Below are positions 43,315 through 52,105 of a DNA stretch of 52,879 nucleotides, in pieces (positions within the stretch are counted from its first letter, which is position 1; each line of letters opens with the position of its first letter). The position numbers were made by a program, and so were the translations under genes. Where the stretch lies: positions 1-52,879 of the forward strand of contig NZ_ADGX01000055.1 in the NCBI RefSeq assembly GCF_000177675.1, read 5' to 3'. The notes under the pieces were generated by a model. The model had not been told where the DNA came from, searched no databases, and saw only the letters and a list, made by a program, of their open reading frames with translations. The stretch comes from Parafrankia sp. EUN1f. Lineage in GTDB: Bacteria; Actinomycetota; Actinomycetes; Frankiales; Frankiaceae.

Positions 43315-44181
43315 TCATCCCGGGTGCGCGGCCTCGGGCGTCCTGGGCCCCGGTGTGAGCCAGCGTTCGCGGTATTCCGACGGGCTCTCCCCGGTCCAGG
43401 TGCGGAAGGCGCGGGCGAGCGCGCTGCCGCTGCCGAACCCCACCTCGGCGGCGATCTCGCCGACGGACATCGTCGATGTACTGAGCATGGCCATGGCCCG
43501 GAACAGCCGCGCCTGCCGCAGATGGTCCCGCCACGTCTGGCCGAGCACCGCCGCGAATCGGCGCCGCAGCGCGCGCTCGGAGATGCCGACGGCCCGGCAC
43601 ACCGAGACCGCGTCGGCGTCGGCGAGGTGGCCTGCCGTGTAGGCGATCACGTCCTGGACGATCACGTCGTCGCAGATCGGCAGGGACAGCGGTGCCGCCT
43701 GGGCGAGCTGGTGGCGAACCACCCCGGCCAGCGCGTGGAAGAAGACGCTGGCCTCGGCGCCGTCACCCGTCGCCCCGCTCTCCCCGCATGCCCCGCTCTC
43801 CCCGCATGCCCCGCTCTCACCGTGAATGGGCCACCGCACCGCGTACCGCATCATCTCCCGCAGCACCGGCGGTACGGCGATGATGGCCGTTCGCGTCTCT
43901 GGGAAGGCGAACTCCGCGGGGTCGAAGAAGACCGCGATCGTGGTCACGTCCCGCAGCAACGGTGCATGCTCGACGCCGGCCGGAATCCACGCCGCGTGCA
44001 GTGGCGGCAGAAGGTAATGCGTCTGCGGGGTGTAGATCTCGGCCAGGCCGTCGACGGCGTACTCGATTTCATGCAGGTCATGCCGGTGCCAGTAGGAAAT
44101 CGGTTCGGTCGCGCGATGTTCCACCGTACCGGCGGTGACCGTCACGCTCCGGCGCATCGGGATCAGCGGCGCGTCGGGCAC
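43315..44181 (-). CDS. AraC-family regulator
   Basis: 288 residues. An N-terminal cupin-like sensor (ISYWHRHDLHEIEYAVDGLA, AAWIPAGVEHAPLLRDVTTI) is followed by a short repeat (GESGAC three times) and two helix-turn-helix units of the AraC domain: ADAVSVCRAVGISERALRRR and MSVGEIAAEVGFGSGSALAR, AFRTWTGESPSEYR. It is divergent from the ferritin-like gene. Confidence 0.88.
   Translation of the reverse strand: MPDAPLIPMRRSVTVTAGTVEHRATEPISYWHRHDLHEIEYAVDGLAEIYTPQTHYLLPPLHAAWIPAGVEHAPLLRDVTTIAVFFDPAEFAFPETRTAIIAVPPVLREMMRYAVRWPIHGESGACGESGACGESGATGDGAEASVFFHALAGVVRHQLAQAAPLSLPICDDVIVQDVIAYTAGHLADADAVSVCRAVGISERALRRRFAAVLGQTWRDHLRQARLFRAMAMLSTSTMSVGEIAAEVGFGSGSALARAFRTWTGESPSEYRERWLTPGPRTPEAAHPG
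43772..43822. repeat. 18-bp coding repeat in the AraC gene
   Basis: About 2.7 copies of an 18-bp unit (CCCCGCTCTCCCCGCATG on the plus strand) encode GESGAC hexapeptides between sensor and DNA-binding domains. Confidence 0.8.
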
Positions 44182-44381
44182 GACCGGATCGTAGTTCGGA
44201 GCGTCGCCCGCCCGAAAGCGATCTGGCCGCCGGAGTGGGAAATCAGGCCGTTCGGGTCGTATCCCCGTGTCGAGATCCCCCTACTGTCGTGCACGCAGAG
44301 GGGCCGAGGGCCGGCCTGGCGACCGGCCCGCGACCCCGCGGTCCGCGTTCGTGGATCTCTACCGCCGAGGAGACGAGGACA

Positions 44382-44858
44382 TTGGACGGGCAGGACTTCC
44401 GGTCCGCGGCGATGGCGTTGGCCGCGATGGACCACCTGGGCGTGCCCGAGTTGAGGACCCTCTACAAGCTGGAGCGGACCGCGGCCCGGCTCTACGAGCG
44501 ACTGGCCGACCGGATCGACGACGGCGAGGCCGCGGAACTGGTCCGCCGAAACGCGAGGGAGGAGCTGGGGCACGCCAATCGGGTGCGTCGCGCTCTCACC
44601 CGCAAAACCGGCCATCCCTTCCAGCCGACGCCGGACCTGGATGAGGGCTACCCGGTCGAGGCTCCCGCCATGGTGGACGCGGCACTGCTGGCCGCCGTCG
44701 TCGCCGGGGAACGCGCGGGAGACGCGGACTACCAGCGGTGGGCGGCCGCGGAGCCCGACCCCGAGGTCGCCCGCCTCCTGCGGGCCAGCGGACGCGAGGA
44801 GGCCGGCCACGCCGATCGCTTCCTCCAGGCGATCGCCCTGCTCGGCGCGGGCCACTGA
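44382..44858 (+). CDS. Ferritin-like/rubrerythrin-type diiron protein
   Basis: 158 residues from TTG 44382, preceded by GAGGAGACGAGG. The four-helix bundle shows paired metal ligands: Glu31 (YKLERTAAR), Glu61-x-x-His64 (EELGH), Glu110 (VVAGER) and Glu140-x-x-His143 (REEAGH). That is the E-...-ExxH pattern repeated twice, as in ferritin-like diiron proteins. There is no C-terminal rubredoxin domain. The role may be peroxide handling or iron binding. Confidence 0.75.
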   Translation: MDGQDFRSAAMALAAMDHLGVPELRTLYKLERTAARLYERLADRIDDGEAAELVRRNAREELGHANRVRRALTRKTGHPFQPTPDLDEGYPVEAPAMVDAALLAAVVAGERAGDADYQRWAAAEPDPEVARLLRASGREEAGHADRFLQAIALLGAGH

Positions 44859-44947
44859 CAGCGCGGAGAATCTCCCCGTCCGCCCTCTCGTCCTATCGTC
44901 GTCCCGGCTGTCTCCCGACTGTCTCCCGGCTCTTCCAGGAGGAAACC

Positions 44948-45334
44948 ATGGCATTTGATGGTGTCTCGCACCTGAGCCTCACCGTGACGGACCTCGACCG
45001 AAGCGCTGCCTGGTATCGGGACGTTCTCGACTGGAAGGAACTGCTCCGCGACCGCGGTGAAACGACATCATTCGCACACGGAGTGCTTCCCGGCGGGCTG
45101 AGCATCGTCCTGCGTCAACACGATCAACCGGGCGCGACCGCCTTCGACGAGACCCGGCCCGGCCTGGACCATCTGTCGTTCGCGGTGTCGGAACCGGCGG
45201 ACCTGGACCGGCTGGCGTCAAGACTCGCCGGCATCGGTGCCGTGTTCACCCCGACCCGGGAGCTGCCGTTCGGGCGGCTGCTCGCCTTCCGTGATCCGGA
45301 CAACATCGCGCTGGAGGCACTCCTGCCCGGGTGA
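44948..45334 (+). CDS. Glyoxalase/VOC-family protein
   Basis: 128 residues with AGGAGG before ATG 44948. Two beta-alpha-beta-beta-beta modules: VSHLSLTVTDLDRSAAWYRD (His8 as metal ligand) and RPGLDHLSFAVSEPADLDRL, ending AFRDPDNIALEALLPG with the final Glu ligand. VOC proteins bind a metal and act as dioxygenases, isomerases or resistance proteins. The substrate is unknown. Confidence 0.88.
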   Translation: MAFDGVSHLSLTVTDLDRSAAWYRDVLDWKELLRDRGETTSFAHGVLPGGLSIVLRQHDQPGATAFDETRPGLDHLSFAVSEPADLDRLASRLAGIGAVFTPTRELPFGRLLAFRDPDNIALEALLPG

Positions 45335-45410
45335 GAACACCGCGGTCGGCGGTGAGAACACCGCGGTCGGCGGGTGAGGACACGCGGTCGGCGGGTGAGG
45401 ACACTGTGGC
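45331..45410. repeat. Tandem repeat, about 20-bp unit
   Basis: Close to four copies of a unit like GGTGAGAACACCGCGGTCGG directly after the VOC stop codon. Later copies read GGTGAGGACAC. It is non-coding. Confidence 0.85.
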
Positions 45411-45778
45411 GACCGCTGCGGGGAGCCTCCTGCCGACCGTGCTGTCACCGCCGCGGGTGTACACGGCCGGGGTCCGCCTCGCCGCGGACGGGGCGTGCCG
45501 CCGGAAACGCGGTTCGTCACGGCTAATTCGGTGAATGGCATCCCTGGCTACGCGGTGTTCCAGTGCTGAAGCTCGACCGGATGCCGTAGATCGAATCGAC
45601 CGGTTTACCGCGCGGCCGTGCCGCCGCTACTTTCGGCCGGGAACTGCCCGCTCGGAACCGGACGGGTATCCCCTCTCCGGGGCTTAGGTGCTCGGCCGTA
45701 GGATCCGCGCCGTGCCACATGAAATGGGTAGGCTCACCGCGGTGGTCCGGAAATCCCGTCGAATGACGGGTTTCCGCC
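45335..45778. other. Intergenic region before the kinase gene
   Basis: 444 bp. Apart from the tandem repeat and the hairpin at 45749-45775 I see no gene. A possible -10 TAGGCT lies at 45729-45734. Confidence 0.4.
45749..45775 (+). promoter_or_regulatory. Hairpin just before the kinase start codon
   Basis: GGAAATCCCGTC pairs with GACGGGTTTCC (one bulged base) around the loop GAAT and ends three bases before the GTG start. No other ribosome-binding site is visible, so folding could limit translation, or the palindrome could be an operator. Confidence 0.45.
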
Positions 45779-48082
45779 GTGCTGGTTGACCGGGCGCGGG
45801 TGGCGGCGGCGCTGCCCGGCTACGAGCTGGGTGAGCAGCTGGGTTCGGGCGGCTTCGGGCTGGTGCTGGCTGCTTCGCACCGCCGTATGGCCCGCGACGT
45901 CGCCATCAAGGTGCTCGCCGGAGCTGGTCGGGTCGGGGATGAGCTCGCGCCTGGGCTCGGGGAGGACCGGGCTGCGGCGGGTATCGCCAGTGAAGCGGTC
46001 ATCCTGGCGAACCTGGATCATCCGCACATTGTCCGGGTGTACGACTATCTCGAATTCGACGACCTTCGCCTGATTGTCATGGAGAAGCTTTCCGGGGGGC
46101 CGCTCAGCAAACACCTGAATGTCCTGGGGGGCCCGCGGGCATGTGCGGTCGGCCTGGCGGTGGCCAGCGCGCTCACCTGCGCACATGGCCACGGTGTTCT
46201 GCACCGTGACATCAAGCCGGAGAACATGCTTTTCGACGCGGCGCGACTGTTGAAGGTCGCCGACTTCGGGATCGCGAAACTGGTGACCGGCCCGGAGGCG
46301 ATGGCCAGTGCGGTGGTCGGCACTCCGCTTTTCATGGCTCCCGAGCAGCTGGCGGCCGGCCGGTTGAGCGCGGCCACCGACCTTTATTCACTCGGAGTGG
46401 TCCTGCATCTGCTGTTGTCAGGTGGCACGGTGGCGGCGGCGAACGGGCCGGCCGTCGTGCCACCGATGGTGTGGCAGGACCACCTCGCCGCGCGGCGCCT
46501 GCTGCCGGAGGATGTGCCGGCGCCAGTCACGGCGGCGGTGCTGCGGGCGCTCGCCGAGGACCCGGCGCAGCGACCGATCTCGGCCCGGGAACTGGCTATG
46601 GAGCTGGCCGAGGCCGCTGCGAGTTCCTACGGCAGCGGGTGGATCGCCCGCACGGGCATGGTGCTCTATCTGGACGAGGCGGTCCGTGCGGTTGCCGAGC
46701 GGGAGTCGCCTTCGCCTGCGCCCCCACCGCCGGCCGGGTCGACATCTGACGCGTCGGCCGTGGGTGCGTCGGCTTCGGATACGCCTGCCCCGGCCACGGC
46801 TCCTCCTGATCTGCCGGGCTCTGATCTGCCGGGCCTTGATCTGCCTGCTCGCGACACCCCCGTTCCGGGCGGGCCGCAGACTCCTCGCCCCGGTGCGGCG
46901 CGACGTAAGCACCGCGCCACTGCTGTCCCCGGCAAGAGCGGTCGAGACCCGAACCGGCGGAGCCTCCTGATCGGCCTGCCCGCCGCCGCGGCTGTCGCGG
47001 CCGCCGGCGTCGGCGCGGCGGTCGCCGTGAACCGGGCCCGTGACAGCACCCCGGACGAACCTGTTCTACGCCCGCTCGGCGCACCACTGCCTGGGCATAC
47101 CGGCTGGATCACCTCTCTGGTGGTCTTCCCGGATGGTCGGACCCTGGCCAGTGGCAGCAGCGATGGCACGGTCCTGCTGTGGGATGTCTCGGATCCGGCG
47201 CACCCGCAGAAGGTGGGTGTGTTGCCGAGCCGCGGCGAAGGCGTGCTGTCGCTGGCGTTGTCCACCAAGGGAGATCTCGTGAGCGGGCACTGGGACCGGA
47301 AAGTTCGGATGTGGAACGTCCGTGACCCTGAGAACCCGACCGAGATCGACCTCCGCCTGCCGGCCGGCAGGGACCGGGTGACGTCGGTGAGTTTCGGCGA
47401 TGACCCGCGCATCCTGGTCTGCGGGGGCCAGTACGGCGAGGTACGGATCTGGAATGTGGCCGACCCGGCGAGCCCGCGCAGACTCGGCTTCTTCGACGCC
47501 GTGCAGGGCACGGCTGGCATGGTGCCGAGTGTGGCCGACAGCCGGCAGGGCAAGATCACCTGGGCGCGGCCGACGCTCGCCCCCTACGCCACGTTCGTCG
47601 TGGGCTACGACGGCGAGGCGATCCAGCTCTGGGACCTGGCGGACCTTGACGCCCCGTCGCGGATCCCACGGCCCCTTCGCGGGCACAGTGGCGAGGTGCA
47701 CGGATTCGCCTTCTCCCGGGACGGACTCGTGCTCGCCTCCGGAGGCAAGGACCTCGACATCCGCCTGTGGGATCTGACCAACGCGACCGATCCGAAGGCA
47801 CTCGGCAAGCCGCTGACCGGGCACAGGAGCAGAGTGTGGGCGCTGGCATTCTCCAGCGACAGAAACCGGCTGGTGAGCGGCAGCTGGGACCGGACCATCC
47901 GCCTGTGGGATGTGGAGAATCCGGCGGCCCCGCGGCTGGTGGCGAGGTCCGCCACCGACCACAAGGACCACTTGCTGGCAGTCGCGTTCGCGCCGGGCGA
48001 CCGCACCGTCTTCAGCGGATGCAAGGGAGGTGAGATAAGGGTGTGGGACGTCGCCGGCCATTCCAGCGGCGCGGCACCGTGA
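45779..48082 (+). CDS. Ser/Thr protein kinase with C-terminal WD40 repeats
   Basis: 767 residues. Kinase domain (14-285): LGSGGFGLVLAASHRR, DVAIKVLAG (ATP lysine), VLHRDIKPENM (catalytic loop), VADFGIAKL (DFG) and LFMAPEQLA. A Pro/Ala/Ser-rich linker leads to a Lys/Arg-rich segment and one transmembrane helix (LIGLPAAAAVAAAGVGAAVA). Then come about seven WD40 repeats (GHTGWITSLVVFPDGRTLAS, WDVSDPAHPQKVGVL and others ending in WD or WN), forming an extracellular propeller. It is a bacterial PknB-like receptor kinase with a protein-binding sensor. Start: GTG 45779. Confidence 0.92.
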   Translation: MLVDRARVAAALPGYELGEQLGSGGFGLVLAASHRRMARDVAIKVLAGAGRVGDELAPGLGEDRAAAGIASEAVILANLDHPHIVRVYDYLEFDDLRLIVMEKLSGGPLSKHLNVLGGPRACAVGLAVASALTCAHGHGVLHRDIKPENMLFDAARLLKVADFGIAKLVTGPEAMASAVVGTPLFMAPEQLAAGRLSAATDLYSLGVVLHLLLSGGTVAAANGPAVVPPMVWQDHLAARRLLPEDVPAPVTAAVLRALAEDPAQRPISARELAMELAEAAASSYGSGWIARTGMVLYLDEAVRAVAERESPSPAPPPPAGSTSDASAVGASASDTPAPATAPPDLPGSDLPGLDLPARDTPVPGGPQTPRPGAARRKHRATAVPGKSGRDPNRRSLLIGLPAAAAVAAAGVGAAVAVNRARDSTPDEPVLRPLGAPLPGHTGWITSLVVFPDGRTLASGSSDGTVLLWDVSDPAHPQKVGVLPSRGEGVLSLALSTKGDLVSGHWDRKVRMWNVRDPENPTEIDLRLPAGRDRVTSVSFGDDPRILVCGGQYGEVRIWNVADPASPRRLGFFDAVQGTAGMVPSVADSRQGKITWARPTLAPYATFVVGYDGEAIQLWDLADLDAPSRIPRPLRGHSGEVHGFAFSRDGLVLASGGKDLDIRLWDLTNATDPKALGKPLTGHRSRVWALAFSSDRNRLVSGSWDRTIRLWDVENPAAPRLVARSATDHKDHLLAVAFAPGDRTVFSGCKGGEIRVWDVAGHSSGAAP

Positions 48083-48085
48083 CGT

Positions 48086-48622
48086 TCAGCGCACGACGTC
48101 GGCGAGGGCCTCGTCACCCAGCCCGATGGCGTCGTAGTGCCGGCGGGCCGTTTCCAGCTTGGTGAAGACGTCCTCATAACCGACCGTGTTGCCGTCGGGA
48201 TCGACGTACACGTACGACCCCGAGACGTGAAAGAGGGTCACCATCTCGTCGACGTCCTCGGGGACAACCAGGGTGTGCGTCTCGCCGGGTGGCTCGAAAG
48301 CGTAGCCGCCCGCCGTCGCGACCCAGTCGTGCTCGAGGTAGCGCCAGCGCCCGCGCAGGGTGAACGCGTGGACGGGTCCGGAATGCCGATGCCGCGACAG
48401 CACGCCGCTGCGCCGAACCCTCAGCAGATTGACGTAGTACCCCTGAGTGACGCACAGGAACAGCGGACGGAAGTCCACACCGGGAGCCTGCGGAACCCAG
48501 AGCTCCTCGTCGCAGTCCAGATCGAGGGCGTCGGCGATGACGACATCCGAAACCATGCCGGGTGGCTGTGGCCCACGATAGGCAACCCGTTCGCCAACCT
48601 CGGCCTGACCAGTCGGCGCCAT
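48086..48622 (-). CDS. Cupin-fold dioxygenase-like protein
   Basis: 178 residues. A cupin with VLSRHRHSGPVHAFTLRGRW (first metal motif, His residues), YAFEPPGETHTLVVPEDVDE (second) and VTLFHVSGSYVYVDPDGNTV. The whole protein resembles 2,4'-dihydroxyacetophenone dioxygenase and ChrR-like cupins. ATG 48622 is chosen for the GAGGAACGAGG upstream. It is convergent with the kinase gene, three bases apart. Confidence 0.8.
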   Translation of the reverse strand: MAPTGQAEVGERVAYRGPQPPGMVSDVVIADALDLDCDEELWVPQAPGVDFRPLFLCVTQGYYVNLLRVRRSGVLSRHRHSGPVHAFTLRGRWRYLEHDWVATAGGYAFEPPGETHTLVVPEDVDEMVTLFHVSGSYVYVDPDGNTVGYEDVFTKLETARRHYDAIGLGDEALADVVR

Positions 48623-49146
48623 GGCAACCTCGTTCCTCATGGTCGCGCTCAGGTGCCCCCAGCTTCGCGCGCGCGATTTCACGGTTACGGCGGGAATACT
48701 CCGCGGCTTCGACCCCACCGCCGGGAGACGGCCCAGTAACACTGTTTCCGGTCTGCACCACCGTAGCGCTGCTCGGCCAGGTGTGAAACGGACGTCTGTG
48801 CAGCGTAAGGCTTCCTGATTCGCCGGGTCCGCGTAGGTATGAAGAGAGATCCATCACCTTTGTGGGTATCCCGAGCGAGGGCTGTGGCTGGCACCTCCTT
48901 TTTCGGTCGGGCCGCCCCGGCCATCGGAATCGGTGTCCGCGGGTGAAGGATCGCGCGCACGGTCCGGCGGTAGGGGACGCGGTCCGGCGGATCTCCCCGC
49001 GGTGGATCTCCGTCCGTCGGATCGGTGCGGTGCGTCAGTTCGGTGAAGCCGTCGGCCGTCGGCCGGCGGTCTCCGTCGGCCGACAGCCGGGCAGGTGGCG
49101 GGGCCGGTGCGCGCGGAAGTGCCGGGAATATGCGATCCTGCCGATC
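48623..49146. other. Divergent region before the molybdopterin enzyme gene
   Basis: 524 bp with no convincing gene, although a plus-strand frame is open from 48862. GGTCCGGCGG-like and GTCGGCCG-like short repeats occur around 48960-49090. Promoters of both flanking genes should lie here. Confidence 0.35.
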
Positions 49147-51540
49147 ATGACCACCAAACCGGCAGTGAACCCGACGACCGGATCGGTCACCGCGCTGCGG
49201 ATCTGCCCGTTGTGCGAGGCCACCTGCGGATTGGAACTACAGATTGCCGGCGGTCGGGTCAGGACCGCCCGTGGTGACGCGAACCATCCGCTGAGTCGCG
49301 GCTACCTCTGTCCCAAAGGCGCATCGTTTCCCGCGCTGCTGAATGACCCCGACCGGTTGCGCCGCCCGCTGCTTCGGGACCGGTCGACCGGTGCGCACCG
49401 CGAGGTGAGCTGGGCCGAGGCCTTCGCCGCCGTCCACGCCGGGCTGAGTCGGGTCGTCGGCACCCACGGTTCGGCCGCGGTGGCGCTCTACTGGGGAAAT
49501 CCGACCGCCCACACGATGGCCGGTTCACAGCACCTGCGCCCTTTCGCCCGCGCGCTGCGTACCCGCTCGCTGTTCAGCGCCTCGACGGTCGACCAGATGC
49601 CGATGAATGTGGCGTGTGGACTGGTGTTCGGCCATCCCGCGCTGATCCCGGTGCCCGATCTGGACCGCACCGGCTACCTGCTGGTCCTCGGGGCGAATCC
49701 GGCGGTGTCCAACGGCAGCCTGTGCACGGCTCCCGACTTCGCGGGCCGGCTGACCGCGATCCGGTCGCGGGGCGGGAAGGTCGTGGTGGTCGACCCGCGG
49801 CGGACCCGTACGGCGACGCTCGCCGACGAGCACCTGCCGATCCGGCCCGGTTCCGACGCCCGCTGGCTGCTGGCGATCGTCAACGTGCTCGCCGCGGAAG
49901 GCCTGATCCGGCTGCGCGCGCTGGCCGACCACGTGACGGGGGTCGAGCGGGTCGTCGAGCTCGCCGCGCCGTTCACGCCGGAGGCCGTCGAGGCGAGCTG
50001 CGGCATCCCGGCCGACACGACCCGGCGGATCGCCCGCGAGCTGGCGGCGGCACCGCAGGCCGCCGTCTACGGCCGGATGGGCACCACGACCGTCGAGTTC
50101 GGGGCGACGACCAGCTGGCTGACCCTGGTTCTGAACGTGCTCACCGGCAACCTGGACGCACCCGGCGGCATGATGTTCGGCCGCGGCGCGCACGGTCGGG
50201 CCGACCGCGTGCCGGCAGGGCCAGCGGGGCAGCCCGGGCGGTCCGGCGGCGGCCGCGGGTGGAGCATCGGGCGCTGGCACACCAGGGTGCGCCAGCTGCC
50301 CGAGGTCATGGGGGAGCTGCCGGTCGCCGCGCTGGCGGAGGAGATCGACACCCCGGGCGAGGGACAGCTGCGGGCCCTGTTCACCGTCGCCGGCAACCCG
50401 GCCCTGTCCACGCCCGACTCCGGCCGGCTCGCCGCGGCCCTGGCCCAGCTCGACTTCATGGTGAGTGTCGACCCCTACCTGAACGAGACGTCCCGGCATG
50501 CGGACGTGGTGCTCCCGCCGACCGACTCGGCGCGCGTGGGCCACTACGACTTCAGCCTCGGCCCGCTGGCCGTCCGGACGGTGGCGGCCTACTCGCCACC
50601 GGTGCTGCCACCCGATCCGGGCGGGATGGCCGAGCACGACATCCTGGCCAGGCTCGCGCTCATCGCGCTGGGCGCCGGCACCGGCGACAGTGACAGCGGC
50701 GACGGGGGGCTGCAGGCGGGGGTGCCGAGTGCCGACGCGGTGGCGGCCTTCCACGAGACCCTGATCGGCGACGCGTTGCGGCGCGCCGTCGGCGAACCGG
50801 GCTCGCCGGTGCTGGGGCGTGACGTCACCGAGCTACGCGCCCAGCTGGATGGTGACAGCGTTCCGGAGCTGCTGCTGGACGTCGCACTGCGCACGGGGCA
50901 CTTCGGCGACGGATTCGGCGCCCGGCCGGACGGGCTTCGCCTCAGCACGCTGCTCGCGAACCCGCACGGGGTCGATCTCGGCCCGCTCACCCCGCGGCTG
51001 CCCGCCCCGCTGCGGACGGTGAGCGGGGCGGTCGAGCTGTGCCCGGAGCCGATCGTGGCCGAGCTGGCCCGGCTGCGCGCCACCCTGGACGCACCGCCCC
51101 AGGTGGCATCGCCTTCGGAAGCAGGCCGCAGCCCTGCTTCGGACGCACCCGAGCTGACCCTGATCGGGCGTCGTCACCTGCGGACGAACAACAGCTGGAT
51201 GCACAACGTCCCGGCGATGGCGAAGGGGCGTAACCGCTGCACGCTGCTGGTTCACCCCCTCGACGCGGCCCGCCACGGGGTGCGCGACGGTGGCTCCGCC
51301 CGCGTCACCTCCGCCGTCGGCTCACTGGACGTCGCGGTGCAGGTCAGCGACGAGGTGATGGCCGGAGTCGTGTGCCTGCCCCACGGGTGGGGCCACGGGC
51401 TTGCCGGGACCAGGATGTCGGTCGCCGCGCAGCATGCCGGAGTGAACACCAACATCCTCACCGACGGCTCCCGGTTGGATGCGCTGTCGGGTACCGCCGT
51501 GCTCAACGGCATTCCGGTGCGGGTCACCCCACTTGGCTGA
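49147..51540 (+). CDS. Molybdopterin oxidoreductase with [4Fe-4S] cluster
   Basis: 797 residues of the DMSO-reductase superfamily. The N-terminal cluster ligands are Cys20-x2-Cys23-x3-Cys27-x27-Cys55 (ICPLCEATCG ... GYLCPKG). RDRSTGAHREVSWAEAFAAV, LGANPAVSNGSLCTAPDFAG, VVVVDPRRTRTATLADEHLP (bis-MGD contacts), VAGNPALSTPDSGRLAAALA and LPPTDSARVGHY follow. The C-terminal barrel is DAARHGVRDGGSARVTSAVG. No Tat signal is seen, so it should be cytoplasmic. The substrate is not obvious; no electron-transfer partner is adjacent. Confidence 0.9.
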   Translation: MTTKPAVNPTTGSVTALRICPLCEATCGLELQIAGGRVRTARGDANHPLSRGYLCPKGASFPALLNDPDRLRRPLLRDRSTGAHREVSWAEAFAAVHAGLSRVVGTHGSAAVALYWGNPTAHTMAGSQHLRPFARALRTRSLFSASTVDQMPMNVACGLVFGHPALIPVPDLDRTGYLLVLGANPAVSNGSLCTAPDFAGRLTAIRSRGGKVVVVDPRRTRTATLADEHLPIRPGSDARWLLAIVNVLAAEGLIRLRALADHVTGVERVVELAAPFTPEAVEASCGIPADTTRRIARELAAAPQAAVYGRMGTTTVEFGATTSWLTLVLNVLTGNLDAPGGMMFGRGAHGRADRVPAGPAGQPGRSGGGRGWSIGRWHTRVRQLPEVMGELPVAALAEEIDTPGEGQLRALFTVAGNPALSTPDSGRLAAALAQLDFMVSVDPYLNETSRHADVVLPPTDSARVGHYDFSLGPLAVRTVAAYSPPVLPPDPGGMAEHDILARLALIALGAGTGDSDSGDGGLQAGVPSADAVAAFHETLIGDALRRAVGEPGSPVLGRDVTELRAQLDGDSVPELLLDVALRTGHFGDGFGARPDGLRLSTLLANPHGVDLGPLTPRLPAPLRTVSGAVELCPEPIVAELARLRATLDAPPQVASPSEAGRSPASDAPELTLIGRRHLRTNNSWMHNVPAMAKGRNRCTLLVHPLDAARHGVRDGGSARVTSAVGSLDVAVQVSDEVMAGVVCLPHGWGHGLAGTRMSVAAQHAGVNTNILTDGSRLDALSGTAVLNGIPVRVTPLG

Positions 51541-51550
51541 GCGGCACTCG

Positions 51551-52042
51551 GTGCGGTGTGGGGGAGCCCGGCCCCAGCCCGGCGGCCCGGGCAGGGGCCG
51601 GGACCGGGGCAGGGGTGCGTCCGATGGTGGGACCATCCTGATCCTCACGCTCGGCTACCTCATGCTGGCGGCGATGCTCGCCGTGGTCGTCACCGACGTC
51701 TCGGTGGTCTACCTGGCCCGCCGGTCGGTCGCGTCCGCGGCGGACGGCGCCGCGCTCGCCGCCGTCGAGCGCATCGACGAGAACGCGATCTACAGCGCGA
51801 CGGAGGACTTCGAGGCGTTGCCGCTGCGTGACATCGAGGACACCGTCGCCGACTACGAGACCCGGGCGGACCCCTCCGGCCGGACGGCCCTGAGCGCGGA
51901 GCTCGTCGACGCCGCGACCGTGCGGGTCGAAGGGTCCCGGGAGGTCCGGCTGCCCGTGGTCGGTGTGCTCGGGGTCGGGCCGATCACCGTGCGTGCGGGA
52001 GCGCAGGCCCAGGCGAGGGTCAGGGCACCCGTCGGGCCCTGA
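51551..52042 (+). CDS. TadG-like pilus-associated membrane protein
   Basis: 163 residues. An Arg/Gly-rich N-terminus leads to DGGTILILTLGYLMLAAMLA, a membrane helix, then VVTDVSVVYLARRSVASAAD and GAALAAVERIDENAI, the hallmark of TadG/Tad-related proteins. ATVRVEGSREVRLPVVGVLG is the extracellular beta part. No von Willebrand domain is present. GTG 51551 is used here; a TTG at 51533 overlapping the upstream stop is the alternative. It lies far from the main tad operon. Confidence 0.75.
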   Translation: MRCGGARPQPGGPGRGRDRGRGASDGGTILILTLGYLMLAAMLAVVVTDVSVVYLARRSVASAADGAALAAVERIDENAIYSATEDFEALPLRDIEDTVADYETRADPSGRTALSAELVDAATVRVEGSREVRLPVVGVLGVGPITVRAGAQAQARVRAPVGP

Positions 52043-52105
52043 CCGCGCTCAGGCGGCCGGCCCCCCGTCGGGCCGCCTGAGCATCGGAGATCTCCGCCGG
52101 GCGGT

